DNA from: Bacteroidota bacterium
GTDB lineage: Bacteria; Bacteroidota; Ignavibacteria; Ignavibacteriales; Melioribacteraceae
Direction: 5' to 3'
Assembly: GCA_023453125.1 (NCBI GenBank)
Contig: JAEXUB010000143.1
Coordinates: 1-10,602 of the forward strand
DNA: 10,602 nucleotides
The notes beneath the pieces are model-generated. The model had not been told where the DNA came from and made no database searches. It worked only from the letters and a program-made list of their open reading frames with translations. Both the position numbers and the translations under genes were made by a program. Of this stretch, positions 1-5,806 are shown piece after piece. Within the stretch, counting starts at the first letter, position 1. Each line of letters starts with the position of its first letter.

Positions 1-570
1 CCGTTGCCCGGACAGGGGGGGGGGCTGCTTCCAGGGAGCAAACCTACTGAAGAAGAAACACATCAGGCGGAAACCGATAGACTTAATGAAATCGGGAAAG
101 AGATTGCTTCTGAAATTAAGGACGGAATGAAAGACAACCCTGCATTCGATGCGATTGTTTCAAATATCATTTTTGAGCCCACTAACGAGGGGCTTAGAAT
201 AGAGATGATAGAAAAAGGGGATAATATTTTCTTTGATCTCGGGAGTGCCCAGCTGAATAATAAAGCGGTTCAGATTCTTCATATTATTTCTAAGCAGCTG
301 GTAAAACTTCCCAATAAGATTGCAGTTGAAGGGCATACCGATTCAAGACCCTTTGTTTCTGCCAAAATGCCCGGTTATACAAATTATGAGCTGAGCGCCG
401 ACAGGGCTAATGCGGCCAGAAGAGAACTCCTTAATATTGAAGGAGGAATTAAAGATTCGCAGCTGGACGGAATTGTCGGTTATGCGGACAAGAGGCTGCG
501 TGACCCCAAAGATCCATACAGTCTGGTTAATAGAAGAATAAGCGTAATTGTAAAATATAATACTAAGTAA
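1..570 (+). CDS. motB: Flagellar motor protein MotB, C-terminal part (5' end outside window)
   Basis: MotB is the stator subunit that anchors the flagellar motor to peptidoglycan; with MotA it forms the ion channel driving rotation. The frame is open from base 1, so the N-terminal membrane helix and plug lie upstream; the TTG at 4 is an internal codon, not a start. Visible, counting codons from base 1: a Gly-rich linker (codons 6-8), a charged helical linker (~15-50), then an OmpA/MotB peptidoglycan-binding domain (~60-187) with NIFFD (75-79), VEGHTDSRP (109-117), the ELSADRA helix (130-136) and a terminal NRRI (177-180). The HTDSRP form of the motif favours MotB over outer-membrane OmpA lipoproteins. 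The stop abuts the next gene's ATG, so the two are probably cotranscribed. The linker contains a 10-G run (see separate entry). TolR/ExbD-like or plain OmpA proteins are less likely. Confidence 0.9.
   Translation, partial: PLPGQGGGLLPGSKPTEEETHQAETDRLNEIGKEIASEIKDGMKDNPAFDAIVSNIIFEPTNEGLRIEMIEKGDNIFFDLGSAQLNNKAVQILHIISKQLVKLPNKIAVEGHTDSRPFVSAKMPGYTNYELSADRANAARRELLNIEGGIKDSQLDGIVGYADKRLRDPKDPYSLVNRRISVIVKYNTK
15..24 (+). repeat. Ten-base poly-G tract inside motB
   Basis: An uninterrupted run of ten G encodes the last base of a Gln codon and three Gly codons in the MotB linker. Other G runs noticed in this window reach only 6-7 bases (for example 9436-9442), so this is the longest seen. Runs of this length are known slippage sites in contingency genes of other bacteria. 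A one-base change here would frameshift MotB before its peptidoglycan-binding domain. A sequencing error in the run is also possible, but the frame as given stays open. Confidence 0.85.
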
Positions 571-975
571 ATGTCAAAAAAAATAATCATAGTTGAAGAC
601 GATCCCTTTTCGCAGGATTTTTACAAGTTCATTTTCGGAAAAGCCGGATTTGAAACCGAAATTACAGAGGACGGGGATAAACTGCTGGATCTTCTCAGGC
701 ATTCCGATATATCATTGGTTATAATGGATATTAATCTGAAAAATACTTACCTAAACGGGGAGAGGACAGACGGAATGAAACTATCGCGCGTAATTAAGCA
801 GGATAAGCAGATTTCCAAGGTCCCGATCCTTCTTATTACGGCTTACACAGCCAGCAATATAGGAAAGAATTTTTTTGAAGAAAGCCTTGCAGAGGATTAT
901 ATTACTAAACCGATTCTTGATTTTAATTTACTACTGAATAAAGTTAATAAACTGATGAATGCTAATGGCGCTTGA
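571..975 (+). CDS. Single-domain (CheY-like) response regulator
   Basis: A 134-aa stand-alone receiver domain with no output domain, expected to act in the cytoplasm by phosphorylation-dependent protein contacts. Conserved residues are visible: acidic pair D10/D11, phospho-acceptor D53 (in VIMDIN), switch T90, aromatic Y110 and K113 followed by Pro, with the Tyr-x-x-Lys spacing of CheY. The loop after D53 is longer than usual: the DG that normally follows about 8 residues later is at 67-68. The ATG directly follows the motB stop (zero spacing), without a recognisable Shine-Dalgarno, implying coupled translation. The 3' end overlaps the next gene by 11-17 bp. Position suggests motility or chemotaxis control, but an orthologous role to CheY cannot be claimed from the sequence. 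The likely donor is a kinase such as the one at 2374-4161. Confidence 0.9.
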   Translation: MSKKIIIVEDDPFSQDFYKFIFGKAGFETEITEDGDKLLDLLRHSDISLVIMDINLKNTYLNGERTDGMKLSRVIKQDKQISKVPILLITAYTASNIGKNFFEESLAEDYITKPILDFNLLLNKVNKLMNANGA

Positions 976-1621
976 TAAAATACTCATTGTAGAAGACGAG
1001 AAGGATACCCGTTTTATTCTTGAAAAACTCCTTACTAAGAACGATTACGAAACCGTTTGCGCTACCAATGGGGCAGAAGCACTCGAATTACTGAAAACTA
1101 TGCGGCCGAAAGTAATATTGGCCGACTGGACCATGCCGGTTATGGACGGAATTGAGTTATGCAATGAAGTTAAGAAGATTGAAGAATTCAAAACCATATA
1201 TTTTATTATTTTAACTGCACGCGCCTCACTTAAGGACCGGGTAACCGGACTGGATGTGGGGGCAGACGATTTCCTTATAAAGCCTATTGAAAACCAGGAG
1301 CTTCTGGCCCGTATTCGCTCCGGAATTAGGATTCATAACCTTCAGAACGAAATAAAACAGATTGAACATACAAGAGCATTAATCGAAATGGCCACTGCAA
1401 TAGGGCACAATTTCAATAATCCCCTCAGCAGCCTGATGTTATCCCTCAAAAACATACAGGATGAGCTTCAGGAACCCGCAAAATCACATTTGGCTGAAGA
1501 TTTGAATATTATTGACCAATCCCTTGAAAGGATACAAAATCTGGTTAAAGACCTTACAAATCTTCAGAATCCCGAAATAATTAATTATTCCTCCGGGAAT
1601 AAAATGCTCAAAATCGGGTAA
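959..1621 (+). CDS. Response regulator with DHp (HisKA-like) domain and no ATPase domain
   Basis: A 220-aa two-domain signalling protein. An N-terminal receiver (~6-125) has E12/D13, phospho-acceptor D56 in LADWTMP, T86, F105 and K108-P. A helical linker (~125-140) leads to a DHp-like domain (~138-206) whose first helix carries AIGHNFNNPLSSL (candidate phospho-His H150) and whose second helix is DLNIIDQSLERIQNLVKDL. The protein then ends: no N, G1 or G2 box of a kinase ATPase domain follows, so it cannot autophosphorylate by itself. The residue after H150 is Asn rather than the usual Glu/Asp, while Asn is kept at +4, the position tied to phosphatase activity in HisKA kinases. It may be a phosphotransfer or phosphatase protein. 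Translation may instead start at 965 (MALDKILIVEDE), which fits receiver N-termini better; either start overlaps the previous gene. Confidence 0.85.
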   Translation: MLMALDKILIVEDEKDTRFILEKLLTKNDYETVCATNGAEALELLKTMRPKVILADWTMPVMDGIELCNEVKKIEEFKTIYFIILTARASLKDRVTGLDVGADDFLIKPIENQELLARIRSGIRIHNLQNEIKQIEHTRALIEMATAIGHNFNNPLSSLMLSLKNIQDELQEPAKSHLAEDLNIIDQSLERIQNLVKDLTNLQNPEIINYSSGNKMLKIG

Positions 1622-1638
1622 AAAATCCCTCAATAAAT

Positions 1639-1665
1639 TAAATTTTTTTCATTATTCTCCGATAA
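1639..1665 (+). promoter_or_regulatory. Putative sigma-28 (FliA) flagellar promoter
   Basis: TAAATTTT (1639-1646), 11 bp, then TCCGATAA (1658-1665). The E. coli/Salmonella sigma-28 consensus is TAAAGTTT-N11-GCCGATAA, so 14 of 16 positions match at the exact spacing. It lies in the gap after the motB-linked genes and just before the ATG at 1684. Transcription would begin near 1671-1674, giving a very short leader. An AAGGGG ribosome-site candidate at 1667-1672 lies 11 nt before the ATG and may be partly outside the transcript if this promoter is used. Confidence 0.6.
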
Positions 1666-1683
1666 TAAGGGGTCGAGATATAT

Positions 1684-2340
1684 ATGTTAAATGGAATCAT
1701 AAATATCGCCGCCGGCTCCGATTTTAAAAATGCATCGAAACCGGACCGGAACCTGAAGAATAACAGGCTTGCAACATACCAGATGTATGAAGGGCAGGAT
1801 TCCATCAGTATTTCTCCGGCTTACGGCTATCTTGCAAAACATAAATGGAAAGTGAAAGAGCTTAATGTTGAGGATGAAAAACTCTCAATGAGCTTTACGC
1901 TTCAGGGATTTGAGTTCTCGGTGGTTATTCCCCTTGCACAGCTTACTAAACTTACCGGGGTTGAGTATAAAGTACTCGCCGAAAAAATTGAGGATGGAAT
2001 AAGCAGAAGGGTTGTTGCTAATTTTCTTGTTAATGTCTCAAAGATTAATTATGAGGAAAAACAGCACGGTTCGAACTTTAAAAATATTCAAACGTTCTTT
2101 AACCGCATCTTCCATCTTAATCTTAAAGGGGAAATCGGTCCCAATGAAAGAAAAGTAATAGACAGTATTCTGGAAGGGCTGGCCGAAAATATTCAAACTG
2201 AATTTGACTCGATAAATAACGGTTTATTCATATTTATCGAAAAGTATTTTAAATTAAAGCTTAGCGGATTGGATTCCAAACCGGTTACAGAAGAAAAAGT
2301 ATTCGTAACAAGAATCCGATCCTTTACACTGGAATTATAA
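1684..2340 (+). CDS. Unrecognised 218-aa protein, possible late flagellar gene
   Basis: I do not recognise this family. The protein is soluble in appearance, with no signal peptide or membrane segment. The first ~35 residues are rich in Asn, Lys and Asp and look unstructured. Residues ~38-85 (DSISISPAYGYLAKHKW, then SMSFTLQGFEFSVVIPL) look beta-rich, and ~95-195 look mainly helical, with several amphipathic stretches. There are no cysteines. The start is supported by AAGGGG 11 nt upstream and by the end of the previous gene 62 bp away. A near-consensus sigma-28 promoter directly upstream and motB two genes earlier point to a flagellar or chemotaxis role, expressed late in assembly. This is inference from context. 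The histidine kinase follows 33 bp downstream on the same strand and may share the transcript. Confidence 0.75.
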   Translation: MLNGIINIAAGSDFKNASKPDRNLKNNRLATYQMYEGQDSISISPAYGYLAKHKWKVKELNVEDEKLSMSFTLQGFEFSVVIPLAQLTKLTGVEYKVLAEKIEDGISRRVVANFLVNVSKINYEEKQHGSNFKNIQTFFNRIFHLNLKGEIGPNERKVIDSILEGLAENIQTEFDSINNGLFIFIEKYFKLKLSGLDSKPVTEEKVFVTRIRSFTLEL

Positions 2341-2373
2341 ATTTAATGCAATTACTATTATGCGGGCTGATTA

Positions 2374-4161
2374 ATGATTAACTATTCTTTGTCCAGACCA
2401 ATCCTTCTTGTTAATAAAGGGGGCGAAATTGTCTTTATAAGCGAATCGCTCAGAAACGCCTTTTCGTTGAATGCAGGGGGGAACATATCATTAATGGAAT
2501 GCGACCCCAACCTTGAAAGTTTGATAGCTAATTTTGCTTCGGCTGATATTAACGGTTTCAAATTTGACCTTCATCATCCTCAGCAGCAGGGTAAAGAACT
2601 GGAATTCGCCGCGGAAATCCAAAAAATTGCCATTAATGGGGAAGAACTATATTTAATTCTGTTAGCTCCCAATTCTGAAACAGCCTGGATTGAAAAAAGA
2701 ATTAACAGCCTCCATAATGCTCTTGAATACGGTTATATACCCGTAATAATTACGGACGGTGACGGGAAAATAATCTATTCGACTACTTCATTTGAAAGAA
2801 TTTTAGACACTGAGGCAGATGCCTTATATAATAATTACCTCGTTTCGGTTTTATCTGCTTATTTAGGGAACGACCTCCTTCAGATGCTCCAGAAGTCTAT
2901 AGCCAATATGTCCTATTGGAAGTCGAATATCTGCAGCCTAAGCGAGACCGGTTCCCTAAAATACTGGGATATTGAGCTTAATCCGGTAAAAATAGAAGAG
3001 GGGAAATCATTCTCCTTTATCCTTACCGCGCATGATATATCAGATTATGTTCAGAAAAACAGGGTAATTAAAAAATCGGAAGAAAGGCTAAAGCTTTTTA
3101 TAAATAACATCTCCGACCTGCTCCTGATCGTAAGGCAGAAGGATAATATCGTTTATCTTGAAAATGCCAACGATAATTTCTGCCAGTTCTTCAATTTCGA
3201 TAAGGAAAAGGATTTTCAGAAGAATATGTATGAATTCTCTAAAGTGCCCGTAATTTCATCCGTAATGAAATTATTCGGCGGAATAAGCGAAAATTTCTAC
3301 ATAGGAATTGAACCGATAAATACACCTAAAGGATTAAGACAATACTACATAAAAATTACTGCTATTGATGACCTGGTTGAGGATGAGAAATTATTCATAG
3401 TTAACCTTAATGACATAACGGACCAGCTTGAATATGAAGCCAGATTAAAGAGAGCATACGAAAAGGAAATGCACCTTAACAAGCTAAAGACTGCGCTTAT
3501 AGAAAACCTTTCGCACGAGATCAGGACTCCTTTCAATGCCATTATGGGATATTCCGATATAATAGATGAATGTATTCAGTCAAATGATTTTGAAACGCTC
3601 ACCGAAGTTTCTTTCTCTCTTAAGGATGTTTTAAACAGGGTGCTGAACCTGTTCACCAATATTGTAGAAGTTGCTCATCTCGAATCGAATGAAGTGACGG
3701 TTGAGAAGGAATATTCGAATTTTCACGATGCAATACGCGCCATATTCCAGAAAAAGGAGAGAGAGGCAATTAATAAGGCTCTCGATTACAGGCTTAACCT
3801 TGATACTGAAGAAGTAATACTAAATACCGACTGGATTAAGTTCGAAAAGGCTGTACTCTGCATTCTGGATAATGCAATTAAGTATACATATAAAGGATTT
3901 GTTGAGGTTTCATCAAAACGTACTCACGAATATGTTATTATTGCAATAAAGGATTCCGGCAGGGGAATGGATAAAGAAGAAATGGAACGGCTCCTTCAGC
4001 CCTTTGAACAGGGGGAAATTGTATACAACAGGGACTATGAAGGGCTTGGACTAGGTCTTACAATTGCATACCGTCTTATTCAGATACTGGGGGGCAAACT
4101 TGAGATGGAAAGCGAAGTTAATAAGGGAACCGAAGTTAAAATTTATTTTCCCATTAACTGA
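2374..4161 (+). CDS. Soluble PAS-domain sensor histidine kinase
   Basis: A 595-aa cytoplasmic sensor kinase: no signal peptide or transmembrane helix is visible, so it should sense an internal cue. Three PAS-like segments are seen at ~5-98, ~112-226 (with VIITDGDGKIIYST and a HDISDY tail) and ~235-352 (ending NLNDITDQLEYEA). A coiled linker (~352-375) leads to the HisKA domain with phospho-acceptor H381 in ENLSHEIRTPFNAIMGY. The HATPase domain has N500 in the N box (ILDNAIKYT), DSGRGM (527-532), PFEQG (543-547) and GLGLGLTIAYRL (557-568). All catalytic boxes look intact. There is no attached receiver, so it must signal to separate regulators; the receivers at 571-975 and 959-1621 are the obvious nearby candidates. 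No haem- or FAD-binding motif could be assigned to the PAS domains. Start spacing to the previous gene is 33 bp, without a clear Shine-Dalgarno. Confidence 0.93.
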   Translation: MINYSLSRPILLVNKGGEIVFISESLRNAFSLNAGGNISLMECDPNLESLIANFASADINGFKFDLHHPQQQGKELEFAAEIQKIAINGEELYLILLAPNSETAWIEKRINSLHNALEYGYIPVIITDGDGKIIYSTTSFERILDTEADALYNNYLVSVLSAYLGNDLLQMLQKSIANMSYWKSNICSLSETGSLKYWDIELNPVKIEEGKSFSFILTAHDISDYVQKNRVIKKSEERLKLFINNISDLLLIVRQKDNIVYLENANDNFCQFFNFDKEKDFQKNMYEFSKVPVISSVMKLFGGISENFYIGIEPINTPKGLRQYYIKITAIDDLVEDEKLFIVNLNDITDQLEYEARLKRAYEKEMHLNKLKTALIENLSHEIRTPFNAIMGYSDIIDECIQSNDFETLTEVSFSLKDVLNRVLNLFTNIVEVAHLESNEVTVEKEYSNFHDAIRAIFQKKEREAINKALDYRLNLDTEEVILNTDWIKFEKAVLCILDNAIKYTYKGFVEVSSKRTHEYVIIAIKDSGRGMDKEEMERLLQPFEQGEIVYNRDYEGLGLGLTIAYRLIQILGGKLEMESEVNKGTEVKIYFPIN

Positions 4162-4212
4162 TTTTATTTAACCGCACTGTTTTTATTCCGCACGAAGATT
4201 TAAAATTAAAAA

Positions 4213-4965
4213 TCAGGGGCGAATTACAGCATTCCGCTCCTGCAGAATCATTTCCCTGGAAAGATCATATTTCCCGGCTTTGAGCAGGAAACCGGTATAA
4301 GGGTGGGAAGGGGTTTTAAGTATTTTATCGGCGGCTCCTTCTTCGATAATTTTCCCGTTAAGCATAACAAAGATATAATCTGCAAGATTGCCTATCGGGG
4401 CAAGGTTGTGTGAAATAATGAAAAAGGAAATATTCAGATTTTTATTTATTTCTTTGAAGAGAGAAGTAAAATTATTCTGCGAATCGGGGTCCTGAGCAGA
4501 AAACGGCTCGTCCATTATTATCAGGTCGGGTTTTCTAAGGAGAATTCTTGCCAATGCGGCTCTTTGTCTCTCGCCGCCGCTCAACGTGCCTCCTTCGCGG
4601 TCAAGAAGTGAAACATCCAGATTCAGCAGCCCGCATATATTTTCAATGTCAGTCATTAATGGGGATACATCCTTCAGTATATCTGATACTTTACGGGAAG
4701 GGTGCAGGAGTTCCTCGCTGTTTTGAAAAAGGAGCTGAATATTTTTCCCTTCTGTAACTGAAATTTTCCCCGAAGTGGGTTTCTCTATCCCCGCTAAAAT
4801 TTTCGCCAGAGTTGTTTTTCCTCCCCCCGATTCTCCTATGAGAGCATAAATGGAATTTTCTTTTAATTCGAGGTTGATTCCCGTAATAACTGGTCCCTCT
4901 TTATTTTCAAGCAGGGAATTGCTGAATGAATAATTCAGGTTTTCTGCTTTAAGGATTACCGGCAT
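4213..4965 (-). CDS. Peptide/nickel-type ABC importer ATPase (DppF/OppF-like)
   Basis: A 250-aa cytoplasmic ATPase subunit that would power uptake with the permeases at 7457-9584. Walker A GESGGGKTT (44-52), Q-loop Q81, signature LSGGERQR (128-135), Walker B LIIMDEP (148-154, with E153), D-loop SAQD (156-159) and switch H186 are all present. HPYTGFLL (221-228) is the C-terminal hallmark of the oligopeptide/dipeptide/nickel group, although the full extended domain of longer family members is missing. The start codon lies inside the end of the upstream ATPase gene (10-bp overlap), so the two are translated together. The gene ends 51 bp from the convergent kinase gene. Substrate cannot be deduced; peptides are the default, with nickel or glycosides possible. 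Confidence 0.92.
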   Translation of the reverse strand: MPVILKAENLNYSFSNSLLENKEGPVITGINLELKENSIYALIGESGGGKTTLAKILAGIEKPTSGKISVTEGKNIQLLFQNSEELLHPSRKVSDILKDVSPLMTDIENICGLLNLDVSLLDREGGTLSGGERQRAALARILLRKPDLIIMDEPFSAQDPDSQNNFTSLFKEINKNLNISFFIISHNLAPIGNLADYIFVMLNGKIIEEGAADKILKTPSHPYTGFLLKAGKYDLSREMILQERNAVIRP

Positions 4966-5675
4966 TCCTTCTCCATATAATTATTAAAGAAGGTCTCAGT
5001 AGGAATAAACGGGACTAAACTTTGCGAATCTATTTTAGCTGTTTCGCCTCCGATTCTGCGGGCAAAGGCAAAATCCTGTGTTATAATTAATATTGATGAG
5101 CCTGCCTCGGAAAATTCATCGCACCGGGCGGCAAGCAGATTTGAAGAAGCCAGGTCAAGCGCCGAATTCGGTTCATCCATTATAATCAGGTTGGGCTCTG
5201 CCGCAAATGAAAGAGCCAGAGCAATTCTTTGCGCCATCCCAACAGATACTTCATGCGGGTATTTTAAAGCTAATTCATCAAAAGCGGGGAGGAGAAAGAA
5301 ATCCAACTCTTTCTCTACTTTTTCTTTTGGAAATGATGAAAGGGAAAAATAATACTTGAATTTTTTTAGCGGATCAAAACAATTAACCGGGTCCTGAAAC
5401 ACATATTTAATTTTCTTTCTTATTATATTTCTCATTTCGTCACCGGAGCATTGTAATATATCTCTCCCTTCGAAGAATACTTTTCCTTCTACAGAAAAAA
5501 TATTTTCATCGAGCAGATTTGTAAGAGCCAAAGAGAGAGTAGTCTTACCCGAGCCGTTCCTCCCAAAGAGGATATATTTTTTCCCCGGGTGGAGATTAAA
5601 GAAGCAATTGTTCAGAATATTTTTTTTATTCTTCCCGCTGGATACACTAATATTGCATATTTCAACATTGAACAT
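4956..5675 (-). CDS. Peptide/nickel-type ABC importer ATPase with degenerate motifs (DppD/OppD-like)
   Basis: A 239-aa ATPase, shorter than typical DppD/OppD proteins (about 320 aa), first gene of the leftward unit. Walker A GRNGSGKTT (38-46), Q-loop Q94 in VFQDP, and Walker B LIIMDEP with D167/E168 are intact, as is the D-loop SALD (171-174). The signature is VSVGMAQR (143-150) instead of LSGGxxQR: the Ser and second Gly stay, the first Gly is Val. The H-loop reads IITQDFA, with Gln (Q200) in place of the switch His. The C-terminal oligopeptide-type extension is missing. Together with the canonical partner downstream it would form an asymmetric heterodimer. The ATG at 5673-5675 has no strong Shine-Dalgarno; a sigma-70-like promoter lies 25 bp upstream. 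Confidence 0.88.
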   Translation of the reverse strand: MFNVEICNISVSSGKNKKNILNNCFFNLHPGKKYILFGRNGSGKTTLSLALTNLLDENIFSVEGKVFFEGRDILQCSGDEMRNIIRKKIKYVFQDPVNCFDPLKKFKYYFSLSSFPKEKVEKELDFFLLPAFDELALKYPHEVSVGMAQRIALALSFAAEPNLIIMDEPNSALDLASSNLLAARCDEFSEAGSSILIITQDFAFARRIGGETAKIDSQSLVPFIPTETFFNNYMEKECR

Positions 5676-5700
5676 GTGGCATTCTTTAATTTTGGAAATA

Positions 5701-5729
5701 TTTATAACAAATTTGTGAAAATTTTACAA
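5701..5729 (-). promoter_or_regulatory. Leftward sigma-70-like promoter for the ATPase pair
   Basis: Read on the minus strand: TTGTAA (5729-5724) as -35, a 17-bp spacer, and TATAAA (5706-5701) as -10. That is 4/6 and 5/6 of the sigma-70 consensus at ideal spacing, 25 bp before the ATG at 5675. The region is very AT-rich, so chance matches are more likely than usual. Confidence 0.5.
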
Positions 5730-5735
5730 AATTTC
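5707..5735. repeat. Paired ACAAA-TTT elements in the divergent promoter region
   Basis: ACAAATTTGT (5707-5716), a perfect 10-bp palindrome, and ACAAAATTTC (5726-5735) are 19 bp apart, close to two helical turns, so a protein could contact both on one face. They fall between and over the -10 and -35 of the leftward promoter. This may be an operator pair or just AT-rich sequence. Confidence 0.3.
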
Positions 5736-5737
5736 AC
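5715..5737. promoter_or_regulatory. 23-bp imperfect palindrome, candidate shared operator
   Basis: GTGAAA (5715-5720) pairs with TTTCAC (5732-5737), and the inner part adds three more pairs, giving 9 complementary pairs out of 11 around A5726. It covers the leftward -35 box and ends 4 bp before the rightward TATAAT at 5741, so a bound dimeric regulator could control both arms of the transporter. No regulator gene is in the window to match it. Confidence 0.4.
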
Positions 5738-5740
5738 TAT

Positions 5741-5746
5741 TATAAT
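5741..5746 (+). promoter_or_regulatory. Possible rightward -10 box (TATAAT)
   Basis: A perfect TATAAT 60 bp before the binding-protein ATG. No good -35 exists at 16-18 bp; the nearest candidates are TTTACA (5723-5728, only 12 bp away) and TTGTGA (5713-5718, 22 bp away, or 19 bp from the overlapping TATTAT at 5738). It could be activator-dependent or a chance match. Confidence 0.3.
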
Positions 5747-5755
5747 ACCTGAAAA

Positions 5756-5770
5756 GTCAAAAAAATTGAC
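5756..5770. repeat. Short inverted repeat in the binding-protein leader
   Basis: GTCAA (5756-5760), five A, TTGAC (5766-5770). It would lie within about 20 bp of the transcription start if the TATAAT at 5741 is used, a position suited to an operator. Arms are only 5 bp, too weak for a terminator and without a T run after it. Confidence 0.25.
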
Positions 5771-5806
5771 CAAACCACCACAACAAATCAAAATTAGAAT
5801 TTTGCT

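Noticed and set aside
4..6. TTG as the start codon of a 188-aa protein
   Set aside because: The frame is open to base 1, and a MotB needs an upstream membrane helix; this is an edge artefact.
1622..1650. Rho-independent terminator before 1684 (T7 run at 1643-1649)
   Set aside because: No inverted repeat precedes the T run; the Ts overlap the better explained sigma-28 element.
1621..2340. The 218-aa gene as a split-off ATPase domain for the receiver-DHp protein
   Set aside because: No N, G1 or G2 box or Bergerat-fold motif can be seen in it.
2371..2381. TTAAT-G-ATTAA palindrome over the kinase start codon as an operator
   Set aside because: Short, purely AT apart from the centre, and likely by chance in this composition.
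3345..3542. 65-aa minus-strand reading frame inside the kinase
   Set aside because: Fully within an intact HisKA/PAS gene, with no homology-like features; an antisense shadow.
4162..4212. Bidirectional terminator between the convergent kinase and ATPase genes
   Set aside because: Only AT-rich sequence and a direct CCGCAC repeat (4172-4177, 4188-4193) are present; no GC-rich hairpin with a T run on either strand.
4548..4757. 69-aa plus-strand reading frame inside the ATPase gene
   Set aside because: Antisense to the conserved signature/Walker region; composition is that of a shadow frame.
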